NCBI GenBank assembly: GCA_040905265.1
Contig: JBBDRW010000019.1
Location: forward strand, 1 to 57,408
Source: JBBDRW01 sp040905265
GTDB lineage: Bacteria > Bacteroidota > Rhodothermia > Balneolales > Balneolaceae
DNA length: 57,408 nt
Direction of reading: 5' to 3'
The position numbers and the translations under genes are program-made. The notes beneath the pieces are model-generated. The model had not been told where the DNA came from. It saw nothing but the letters and a program-made list of their open reading frames with translations, and did not search any database. Shown here in pieces: positions 1 to 7,423 of this stretch. Within the stretch, counting starts at the first letter, position 1. Each line of letters begins with the position of its first letter.

Positions 1-2
1 AT

Positions 3-419
3 GCTGTGGAGAACATGCCTGGGTTTGATTACGTACTCCTCCTCCAGCCTACTAGCCCATTCAGAAGAGTGAAGCACATAGATCAGGCAATTCAACGTTG
101 TATTGATGAAGATGTATCCAGTTTGGTCTCTGTTTGTAAAGTAAAAGAGCATCCTTACTGGATGTATTCCAAAGATAATAATCATCGACTTCGACCTATA
201 TTAGAGCAGAAACTGTCACCTCACAGACAGGATCTTCCTGTTACCTGGCTCCTTAACGGTGCCATATATCTAATAGAGATTGAATATTTGAAAAGGCACC
301 GATCTTTAAAGGGCGAAGATGTGATAGGAATGGAGATGAGCCAAAATGAGTCGATAGATATCGATTCTATCGAGGATCTCAGATACGCAGAAATTTTGAT
401 TAGCAACAACAATTCATAA
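3..419 (+). CDS. CMP-sugar (acylneuraminate-type) cytidylyltransferase, 3' part
   Basis: C-terminal part of an acylneuraminate/pseudaminate-type cytidylyltransferase (NeuA/PseF family), which activates a nonulosonic acid with CTP before transfer to a surface glycan. The gene enters from the left edge, so the N-terminus with the nucleotide-binding loop is missing. Visible family marks are LLLQPTSPFR near the start, SVCKVKEHPYW, a WLLNGAIYLI stretch and a closing segment rich in acidic residues (ESIDIDSIEDLRYAE), as in NeuA C-termini. It is followed by AT-rich glycosyltransferase genes, consistent with activation of an acidic sugar for the same polysaccharide. The family is clear; which nonulosonic acid is used cannot be told. 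Confidence 0.85.
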   Translation, partial: AVENMPGFDYVLLLQPTSPFRRVKHIDQAIQRCIDEDVSSLVSVCKVKEHPYWMYSKDNNHRLRPILEQKLSPHRQDLPVTWLLNGAIYLIEIEYLKRHRSLKGEDVIGMEMSQNESIDIDSIEDLRYAEILISNNNS

Positions 420-507
420 TAGATAAAATCAATATATTCTTTTTTATATCTTTTTAACGTGTTTATTATATATACAATATTAATTGCAGATTCACTTTAA
501 CTGATCA

Positions 508-1950
508 ATGAATAGAAATTTCAGTTTAAATGACCTTCTTGAGATAGAGGAGTGTGATGAAATATTGGAATTTAAATGCGAAAAAACCCAAATTCCAATT
601 TGGCTTGAAGTTAGAGGTCTTTTTTTTAGATTAGTTAAATCAGATAAGGTATATACAAATAACAATACTTATTTAAATCACAGAAAAGTAAGCAATGCAG
701 AGTTAGTTATTAATTTATTTAAATCATGTTTATACAATATTTTCAATTCATATAGAAAAGAATCAGATGTATTAATAACTACAAGCAGTATTGGTTTTTC
801 TAATCATGATGACAATACAAATAGATTGAGTGATCACTTTGCTAATGCACATATAAATAGCTTGGTACTTTTGAGAAATAAGGATTGGAAGTGGAGAAAG
901 CCAAGCAATACTCCTACTCAGTTATTTCATGATCCACTATTAATTGTCCCATCAATATATGCAAAAATTTCAGCGAAATTTTATAGCAATCAAGATATCA
1001 TAAAATTCGTTGAGTTTTTGAAAATTCGATCCTTTAATTTAATTGGATGGAGAATGAGTGATGAACAATATGATTATTTGATTAAATACATTTCAAATGT
1101 AAAATATTCATTGCCAGTAAAATATAAATTATACAAAAGGTTCCTCGAAAAAAGAAAAGTAAAAGTATTAATAGGATTAACCTTGTGTTATGGATCCAGT
1201 GCTTTAGTTGTAGCAGCTAAGGATTTGAAAATAGTTGTTGCTGAATATCAGCATGGAGTGGTGTCTTCTGGTCACACAGCATATAATTTCTCTCAAGCTT
1301 TATGTAGTTCGGAACTTGTAAAAAGAGTATTACCATCTCATTTTTTAGGATATGGAAAATGGTGGAATGAAAGTTTCAATGCTCCTATTGAAAAGCATAT
1401 TATAGGAAATCCACACAGGTCTGAACAACTAAAAAAATATTATGAAAATCATAAAAATGAAAATAACAAAAAGAGAAATAATATTCTCATTCTTGGAGAT
1501 GGATTTGAGACTGAACGTTATATAGAATTTGCTATTAATTTAAATAATAAGTTGCATCAATATGATGTGGTATTTCGACCTCATCCGAGAGAACGTACAC
1601 ACATGCAAAAACTAATAGATAATAAATATAAGAATAGCACTATCATCATTGATGATGAACGGGATATTTATAGCTCATTCTTATTCACGGATATTGTTAT
1701 TAGTGAATTATCCACGGGTCTATTTGAAGCTATTGGATTGGTCAATCGGATTTTTATTTGGAGAACGGATAAAAGTATATTTGCACTTCCAGATATCCCA
1801 ATTGCAACTTTTTCTAGTCTAGATGATTTGATAAATAAGATTATTGATAAAAAAGAAGGATACACTAATGCATTGAAGGAAAATGAATTATGGGCTACTG
1901 ATTGGAAGTCTAATTATTTAAATTTTCTATATATAAAGGGAAATATATGA
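508..1950 (+). CDS. Putative GT-B fold surface-polysaccharide glycosyltransferase
   Basis: A 480-residue cytoplasmic protein without signal peptide or membrane segment. The C-terminal half resembles capsule/teichoic-acid type GT-B transferases: a VAEYQHGVV segment in the middle, then ILGDGFE, VVFRPHPRER (the H-P-R-E phosphate or nucleotide-binding signature of CDP-glycerol/polysialyl-type transferases) and a DIVISELSTGLFEAI segment typical of the donor-binding edge. The N-terminal half is unlike anything I recognise. It follows a CMP-sugar synthetase gene by 88 bp, so a CMP-sugar donor is plausible but not shown. Codons are strongly A/T-ending, unlike genes after 7.4 kb, suggesting recent transfer. 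Confidence 0.6.
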   Translation: MNRNFSLNDLLEIEECDEILEFKCEKTQIPIWLEVRGLFFRLVKSDKVYTNNNTYLNHRKVSNAELVINLFKSCLYNIFNSYRKESDVLITTSSIGFSNHDDNTNRLSDHFANAHINSLVLLRNKDWKWRKPSNTPTQLFHDPLLIVPSIYAKISAKFYSNQDIIKFVEFLKIRSFNLIGWRMSDEQYDYLIKYISNVKYSLPVKYKLYKRFLEKRKVKVLIGLTLCYGSSALVVAAKDLKIVVAEYQHGVVSSGHTAYNFSQALCSSELVKRVLPSHFLGYGKWWNESFNAPIEKHIIGNPHRSEQLKKYYENHKNENNKKRNNILILGDGFETERYIEFAINLNNKLHQYDVVFRPHPRERTHMQKLIDNKYKNSTIIIDDERDIYSSFLFTDIVISELSTGLFEAIGLVNRIFIWRTDKSIFALPDIPIATFSSLDDLINKIIDKKEGYTNALKENELWATDWKSNYLNFLYIKGNI

Positions 1951-2047
1951 TAACCAATGAGTTTCATCACTGTAGCTATAATTATCAATATTTAAAATAT
2001 CTATAAGTATTGTATAAATCATGGTGATATATTTATACTAAATTAGT

Positions 2048-3298
2048 ATGAAAAATGTACTAATTGTTACACAGCATTTTCCGCCCATAAATAATGTTGC
2101 TGCTCGCAGATTTGGTTGGATGAGTGCTTATTTTGAGGATTTCGGATGGAGACCATATGTCCTTACTACAGTCTCCGAAGGTCCACTTTCTGTGCCTATT
2201 CCGGAGGAACATTGTATTCGACTATTTCGTCATCCACACAGAAATAAAAAGATGAATAGTAGTAAGTCTATGTCGGCTGCTAGAAATAGATATAGTAGTA
2301 TCTCTTCACTGGTTCCGAACAATATTAGACTTAGATCTTTTGATAATACAGTTCTGAATTGGTATTTACCGATATTAAATGAGTTAGATTGGATCATAGA
2401 CAAGTTTCCAAAGCCAGATCTAGTAATTGGTAGTTATAGTCCATCAGCATCTCTACTTTTAGCAAGAAAAATTTCTATAAAAACCAATACACCATGGATC
2501 GCTGACTTTAGAGACCTTGGGGCATTACGTAATTTAAGTTCAAACACTTTATTAAAATGGATAGACAGTAAGGTTGAAAAATGCATACTTAGTAGAGCAT
2601 CAGGCATTACGACCGTAAGTAACAACCTTAACAAACTATTAAGTGAAAAATACCAAATTTCCACACGAACAATTTATAATGGGTATAATAGTTGTTATAA
2701 ACATAATTCAAATGAAACATATTTAAAACAAAATTATAATAATTATATACACTATGCAGGAACCATATATAGCCACCAGTTGCCATCAATTAAGTTGCTT
2801 TTCGAGGTACTATCTGAATACCCTGATATTAATCTAATGTTTCGTTCATTAGGCCCTGATTCTTTGAATGAAGAGGTAATTAAATTTGCTAATCAGTTTA
2901 ATATTGCTAATCAATTTACGCTGTTGCCACCTGTTGAGCCTGATCTGATAGAAGAAGAGCAAGATGCTGCTATCCTAAATCTGGTGTTTGAAGAACTTGA
3001 TAAAAGTAGTACATGGGGAGCCGGTACTCTCACTGGGAAATTTTTAAAATTATTGCCTGTTAACAAACCAATTTTATCTATTTGTCGACCGGATAATGAA
3101 ATGGCAGATATTCTTGCCTATACAGATAAGGGAAGAGTCTGTTCAACAAAAGATGAAATCATCGATTTCTTGACATTCATTCGGGAACATCCATCTTCAT
3201 TCAGCGGGATCATGAAGAATATCAATGATTATAGTACCCGTATGCAGGCATTGAAACTGTGTGATTTTATGACTGAATTATCAAACCACTCTGAGTAG
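2048..3298 (+). CDS. GT4-type glycosyltransferase
   Basis: A 416-residue protein with the opening of a GT-B glycosyltransferase (VLIVTQHFPPINNVAARR), an acceptor-side domain, a WIADFRDL segment typical of bacterial GT4 enzymes acting on surface glycans, and a C-terminal donor domain. The usual E-x7-E donor motif is not obvious; the region around GTLTGKFLKLLPVNKPIL takes its place. It is AT-rich like the preceding gene and lies 11 bp before the next coding region, suggesting co-transcription. Function is transfer of one sugar during repeat-unit assembly on the cytoplasmic face; donor and linkage are unknown. Confidence 0.75.
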   Translation: MKNVLIVTQHFPPINNVAARRFGWMSAYFEDFGWRPYVLTTVSEGPLSVPIPEEHCIRLFRHPHRNKKMNSSKSMSAARNRYSSISSLVPNNIRLRSFDNTVLNWYLPILNELDWIIDKFPKPDLVIGSYSPSASLLLARKISIKTNTPWIADFRDLGALRNLSSNTLLKWIDSKVEKCILSRASGITTVSNNLNKLLSEKYQISTRTIYNGYNSCYKHNSNETYLKQNYNNYIHYAGTIYSHQLPSIKLLFEVLSEYPDINLMFRSLGPDSLNEEVIKFANQFNIANQFTLLPPVEPDLIEEEQDAAILNLVFEELDKSSTWGAGTLTGKFLKLLPVNKPILSICRPDNEMADILAYTDKGRVCSTKDEIIDFLTFIREHPSSFSGIMKNINDYSTRMQALKLCDFMTELSNHSE

Positions 3299-3309
3299 TA
3301 ACTCTGTCT

Positions 3310-4179
3310 ATGGATAAAATTGCTGTATTCATCAAGACCTGCGAGGGGCGGCCGTCTGTTTTATGGGTGCTCAACTCAATTACGTTTGGACTTCAGGGGA
3401 CAAACTATCGGATCTATATTTCTGATGAAGAGCCGCTGAACGATTGGAAGAAACATCTATATGAAGAGTTGCAACGGGAAGGCCATCATATAGAGCTGCA
3501 TAAAAAAGGGATGAATGTTGGAGTTGCGAAAAACCAGCTTTTGGATTGTCTCAATGATGAGGATTTTGTACTGAGAATGGATGATGATTTTGAACTCGGT
3601 GGAGAGTTCCGGATATCAGCCTTGAAAACCGTATTGAAATCTTCGAAAGAGATTGGCTTTTGTGCGGACTTTGAGCGTCAGGTTGGAAAGGGGCGAAATA
3701 TAAACTCCGGGAGTCTGCGTCCGGCTGGAGGCTATTATATTGTAGCACCGCCGAAATTGATAAAGAAGTTTCATAGTCCTTTTAAGAAACGAAGGGTGGT
3801 TTCTGGAATACGATACTCACTTGCTGAGCATACCAGAAATTTGTTACTCATAAAAAGGGACGTATTTGAAAAAGTACGCTGGAACGAGCAGCTTAAGTTT
3901 ATGGGAGAGCATTCCGATTTTTTAATGTCAATTCGGGAAGCCGGTTATTCCGGTGCATATACTCCCGACTCTGTACACTATCATCGTGAGGATCTGGCAC
4001 TCTACAGGGATGCATATACCCGGAATTCTGCTGAAGCAACGAAACGGCCGGGCGAGGAAGAGATGCGTAACGTGTATCAGGAACGTTGGAGTTGCGACCG
4101 AATCGTCACAAAATATCCGGTATCATGGTACATCCTGGAAGCAGGAAGACGACTGATGGCAAAATGGGCAAGGGACTGA
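3310..4179 (+). CDS. GT2-family glycosyltransferase
   Basis: A 289-residue GT-A fold transferase. Family marks are an opening IAVFIKTCEGRPSVLW, an NVGVAKNQLLD segment, and FVLRMDDDFELGG, the acidic DxD-like cluster that binds the metal and nucleotide sugar. A later MGEHSDFLMSIREAGY resembles the acceptor/catalytic-base segment of GT2 enzymes. There is no membrane segment, so it probably works at the inner membrane face. It sits in the glycosyltransferase series of the capsule cluster, 11 bp after the GT4 gene. Base composition is intermediate between the AT-rich start of the window and the GC-richer rest. Confidence 0.8.
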   Translation: MDKIAVFIKTCEGRPSVLWVLNSITFGLQGTNYRIYISDEEPLNDWKKHLYEELQREGHHIELHKKGMNVGVAKNQLLDCLNDEDFVLRMDDDFELGGEFRISALKTVLKSSKEIGFCADFERQVGKGRNINSGSLRPAGGYYIVAPPKLIKKFHSPFKKRRVVSGIRYSLAEHTRNLLLIKRDVFEKVRWNEQLKFMGEHSDFLMSIREAGYSGAYTPDSVHYHREDLALYRDAYTRNSAEATKRPGEEEMRNVYQERWSCDRIVTKYPVSWYILEAGRRLMAKWARD

Positions 4180-4256
4180 AAACGTTTAATCTGAATCGAA
4201 CTGAATATTTATCCATTGATTTCCTGGAATATTACATCAAGTACCAGAAAGCATGA
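4164..4256 (+). CDS. Candidate 30-residue small ORF bridging two genes
   Basis: A 30-codon frame starts at an ATG inside the last codons of the GT2 gene and stops in an ATGA overlap with the start of the CDP-alcohol phosphotransferase gene. The product is basic and aromatic (segments FNLNRTEYL and FLEYYIKYQKA) with no signal peptide. The 4-nt overlap is the classic arrangement for translational coupling, so the frame may be a real leader peptide. It could equally be the shifted C-terminus of a longer ancestral GT2 protein, or chance. Confidence 0.3.
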   Translation: MGKGLKTFNLNRTEYLSIDFLEYYIKYQKA

Positions 4257-4984
4257 ATAGAGTGACCCATAAGGAGGTCCGGGAACATTATGATCAGGAG
4301 AAGCAGAGGTCTGATTACTGTCATCATATGTGGGCGTATCTATGTATCAGGCCCTTGTCATTTTATCTGACTCCATTATTCATCCGATTGGGGTTGAGTG
4401 CGAACAGTGTGACGTTGATAGGGATTGTACCTTTATTTGCTGGTTTCATTCTGCTCGGTTTCGCCAACTCTCCCCTGATTGCAATTTCGGGGGCACTGTG
4501 TATCAATATCTGGTATGTACTGGATTTTGTAGACGGAAATGTTGCCCGTTACAGGGGAGAATCCAGTGTGTTTGGGGCATTTTTAGACTCTTTTATCGGA
4601 ACCCTCTATCATGTATTTCTTCCGCTTTCGGTCGCAATTTTATTGACCCGGAATAGTAGTTTTGCTTCTGACTTCTCTGCTCAATATCTGTCTCAGGAAA
4701 TTTGGCTGTCGGTTGCCGGAACACTTGTTCTCTTCTTCTGTCTTCGTAAAATTATCAGCCAGAAGGTGGGGATACTTATCCCGGAAAAGAGAGGAGACCA
4801 GGCCCACATCCCTCTCTGGAGGGTTGTGTTTAATGCAATCGATAGTTTTAAAGCACCGTTTTTGTTGCTTGCTGTAATTTTCACGATAACAGATATCTGG
4901 TTATGGATTTATCTGGTATATATGGTCATCGCGTTTCTAGGTCTGTTTTTGAAGAGTATATCAAACCTGATGGCCATCAAGTAA
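4253..4984 (+). CDS. CDP-alcohol phosphotransferase family membrane protein, last motif Asp absent
   Basis: A 243-residue integral membrane protein of the CDP-alcohol phosphatidyltransferase family, which moves a phospho-alcohol from a CDP-alcohol to a hydroxyl acceptor. The diagnostic motif D-x2-DG-x2-AR-x8-G-x3-D-x3-D is visible around residues 87-114 as DFVDGNVAR...GAFLDSFIG. The final Asp, usually regarded as the catalytic base, is Gly here (codon gga). About six hydrophobic helices surround it. It overlaps a candidate small ORF by ATGA and precedes a methyltransferase and a kinase. The context suggests the acceptor or product is part of a surface glycan rather than bulk phospholipid. The family is clear; activity is uncertain because of the missing Asp. 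Confidence 0.85.
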   Translation: MNRVTHKEVREHYDQEKQRSDYCHHMWAYLCIRPLSFYLTPLFIRLGLSANSVTLIGIVPLFAGFILLGFANSPLIAISGALCINIWYVLDFVDGNVARYRGESSVFGAFLDSFIGTLYHVFLPLSVAILLTRNSSFASDFSAQYLSQEIWLSVAGTLVLFFCLRKIISQKVGILIPEKRGDQAHIPLWRVVFNAIDSFKAPFLLLAVIFTITDIWLWIYLVYMVIAFLGLFLKSISNLMAIK

Positions 4985-5045
4985 ATGCTGCGTAATAACG
5001 ATTATGAATAGTTCCGGTATTGACATTAAATATTGAAATGGAAGC

Positions 5046-5720
5046 ATGACGAAAAAGGAAGAGTTCGATTATCAGACCGAAATGAAAGAGTATTATAAGT
5101 CTGATCAGGTAGCTGCGAAATACCATCAGGCTTATAAAGAGAGTTTGCGTGCACGTATGATTGCCAAATACGAACGTAAGGCAGTCTATTCTTTACTGAA
5201 AAAAGTTCCTCACTCGTTTGTGCTGGATATTCCAACAGGAACCGGGAAGCTCGCATCGGTTTTTAAAAAATCGGCTTCAAGGGTACTTGCTTGTGATATA
5301 TCAGATCAGATGTTGAAAATTGCTAAAAATGAGTTTCGTTCAGTGGATCATGACAATGTAGCGTTCCAGGTGTGTGATGCGGAAAAGATATCGGATACGA
5401 TTGATGAGTCGTTTGATGTTGCGGTTTGTCTTCGGCTTCTGCATCGGGTTCCGGACCCGGTAAAGCGAAGTATTTTAGATGAATTGGGAAAGGCCGCAAA
5501 TCATGTCATCGTTTCTATAGGAGTTGAATCTCGATTTCATTCGATCAGAAGAAAAATTCGTGAACTCATAATGGGCGGTGATATCCGGGATCATTGTTAC
5601 GTGAATAAAATGGAGACAGTTCAATTAATGACAGACGGTTTTGAGATTATCGAATCGAAGGCAGTGTTCCCGTTTCTTTCGCAGGAACAGGTTTTTTTGT
5701 TAAAACCGCATAAGAGATGA
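5046..5720 (+). CDS. Class I SAM-dependent methyltransferase
   Basis: A 224-residue Rossmann-fold methyltransferase. SAM-binding motif I is VLDIPTGTGKLA, followed by VLACDISDQML (acidic end of strand 2) and CLRLLHRVPD (motif around strand 4). It is clearly related to the methyltransferase encoded at 6544-7374: both share the [A/P]-x-GTGKL loop, RLLHR, VIVS and an LL-terminal VFLL[K/R] segment. The two copies flank a kinase-like gene. Substrate unknown; a small phosphorylated alcohol or sugar bound for the capsule is my inference from neighbours. It starts at an ATG after a short A-rich leader. Confidence 0.8.
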   Translation: MTKKEEFDYQTEMKEYYKSDQVAAKYHQAYKESLRARMIAKYERKAVYSLLKKVPHSFVLDIPTGTGKLASVFKKSASRVLACDISDQMLKIAKNEFRSVDHDNVAFQVCDAEKISDTIDESFDVAVCLRLLHRVPDPVKRSILDELGKAANHVIVSIGVESRFHSIRRKIRELIMGGDIRDHCYVNKMETVQLMTDGFEIIESKAVFPFLSQEQVFLLKPHKR

Positions 5721-5750
5721 GATTTTCTGTTTGTTGTAATTACTTGCCAA

Positions 5751-6470
5751 ATGAGTAGTTCGAATACCCGAGCTTCTGTCATCATCGAGTTTGCAGGTGT
5801 ATCCGGTTCGGGTAAAAGCAGTCTGGTCCGTGAACTCGAAAAGGAGATGAGCGAGGCCGGGTATGATGTATCCTGGGAATATATTGTCAATGCGACAAGA
5901 GTAAAGCGATTGTTCGAAAAAATCGGCACTTTTTTTGTTATTACAATAGCTTCCCCGGTCAAGGCATTGCAAATTATCAATGAATGTCTAAAAAATTATC
6001 GATACGGTCCCGAAGCGTGCAGGGATATTTTGAACATTTTTTATCTGCTCTATCGGTATAGAAAAGCACGGAAAGCTTCTTCACCGGAGATATGGATTTT
6101 TGATCAGGGCCTTGTTCAGGCGTGTTGGTCGGTACTGATGTTTGGTAGTCGTGATTCAAAAATTCTGGACTTGATTTGGGAGGACATTCAGTATGTCGTC
6201 ATTGTTTCAGCCTCTCCCGATATTGCCTGGAACCGTCTTGAAAAGAGGCCTTACAAAGGAAGCAGGGTTCAACAGAAAATGAAATCTCAATACTTTACCA
6301 AATATGCAGATTCATACATGAACCAGATCCTGGTAAAACTTCAATCCGGTTTGCCTGCTGAAAGATTATTGATTGTGGAGAATAACAATCAATTGAGCCA
6401 ATCATCCGGTGAGACGATTCAATGGGTAATCTCTGCGATCAGAAAGAGGGTTAAAGAACCATTATCATAG
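5751..6470 (+). CDS. P-loop kinase, thymidylate-kinase-like
   Basis: A 239-residue P-loop NTPase. The Walker A motif EFAGVSGSGKSSLV is near residue 12, a WIFDQGLVQ segment resembles the DR-type acidic site of nucleoside-monophosphate kinase-like proteins, and RLEKRPYKGSRV looks like an arginine-rich lid. This architecture occurs in phosphotransferases acting on small molecules. It lies between two paralogous methyltransferases and after a CDP-alcohol phosphotransferase, so phosphorylation of an alcohol destined for a glycan decoration is plausible but unproven. It begins 31 bp after the previous gene. Confidence 0.7.
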   Translation: MSSSNTRASVIIEFAGVSGSGKSSLVRELEKEMSEAGYDVSWEYIVNATRVKRLFEKIGTFFVITIASPVKALQIINECLKNYRYGPEACRDILNIFYLLYRYRKARKASSPEIWIFDQGLVQACWSVLMFGSRDSKILDLIWEDIQYVVIVSASPDIAWNRLEKRPYKGSRVQQKMKSQYFTKYADSYMNQILVKLQSGLPAERLLIVENNNQLSQSSGETIQWVISAIRKRVKEPLS

Positions 6471-6543
6471 ACTGTATATTTAAATTCGAAGAGTGGATCA
6501 GGATGCAATTAATTCCATTAACCAACAACCATAAAGGAGTGTA

Positions 6544-7374
6544 ATGAACAACATGCAGGTATCGGATCTTTTGCAATACAACTGTTGTGATCAGGAAAGC
6601 CAGACGATGGAGAATTCACAGCTTGTCTGTTCATCTTGTGGTTCCAGAAGGAAAATTGTGAATGGTGTCGTTCTTGGGAACGAACTGGATTCCTACGATC
6701 AGGACCAGGAGGGGAGTGAGGTTTATGTTGAGCAAACGCTGAATTTATACAAGGACAAAAAAGTTTCCAGCAGATATTATGGACGCTACAGCAAGCCGTC
6801 CGGATTAAAAGACCTCTATACCTGGTTTGTCGCCCGGAGAGAAGTAAAATCTGTAGAGAAGATGTATCGTAAGGTAAAAGATGACGTACAGAAGGTTTTG
6901 GACGCACCCTGTGGTACTGGAAAACTGTATGGCCTTCACCAAAAGTACGAGTATGATTGTGTGATGTCTGATATCTCCTTTGAAATGATGAATGAATTTA
7001 TCGAAGACAGAGAAGGAGAAGTGGAAGGGGTCGATTTTATTCAAAGCAACGCAATGAAGCACTGTTTTTCTGACCGCTCCTTTGATTGTGTTATGATTCT
7101 CAGGCTGCTTCACCGGTTATCCGGGAAAGATGTGAATCGCGTACTGGCAGAAGCGTGTAGAGTCTCTTCGAAGTATGTGATTGTCAGCAATAGCATAAAT
7201 ACAAATTCCCTGGCACAGCGCTGGCGGGGAGATCGGCCGATGGAACACGAAGGCTTTTACTGGGATAGAAAGAAATGGCTTGAAACATTGGAATCGTATG
7301 GCGAGGTATTGGCTTCAACAAAAATTTCCCCGCTTGTATCAAGTGAGGAAGTTTTTTTACTGAGGGTTGCGTAA
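6544..7374 (+). CDS. Class I SAM-dependent methyltransferase with N-terminal zinc-ribbon-like segment
   Basis: A 276-residue methyltransferase. Residues about 10-40 carry a Cys-rich piece (YNCCDQ, then VCSSCGSRRKI) like the Trm112-type zinc ribbon found before UbiE-type methyltransferases. The catalytic domain has motif I VLDAPCGTGKL, then CVMSDISFEMM and MILRLLHRLSG. It is a paralogue of the methyltransferase at 5046-5720. A strong AAAGGAG ribosome-binding site (6533-6539) precedes the ATG, unusual in this window. Substrate unknown; the duplicated pair suggests successive methylations of one target. Confidence 0.8.
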   Translation: MNNMQVSDLLQYNCCDQESQTMENSQLVCSSCGSRRKIVNGVVLGNELDSYDQDQEGSEVYVEQTLNLYKDKKVSSRYYGRYSKPSGLKDLYTWFVARREVKSVEKMYRKVKDDVQKVLDAPCGTGKLYGLHQKYEYDCVMSDISFEMMNEFIEDREGEVEGVDFIQSNAMKHCFSDRSFDCVMILRLLHRLSGKDVNRVLAEACRVSSKYVIVSNSINTNSLAQRWRGDRPMEHEGFYWDRKKWLETLESYGEVLASTKISPLVSSEEVFLLRVA

Positions 7375-7423
7375 CTGGTTTGGAACTCTTTTATAGATCA
7401 TTGACCCTAAAAAAGGACGCCAA

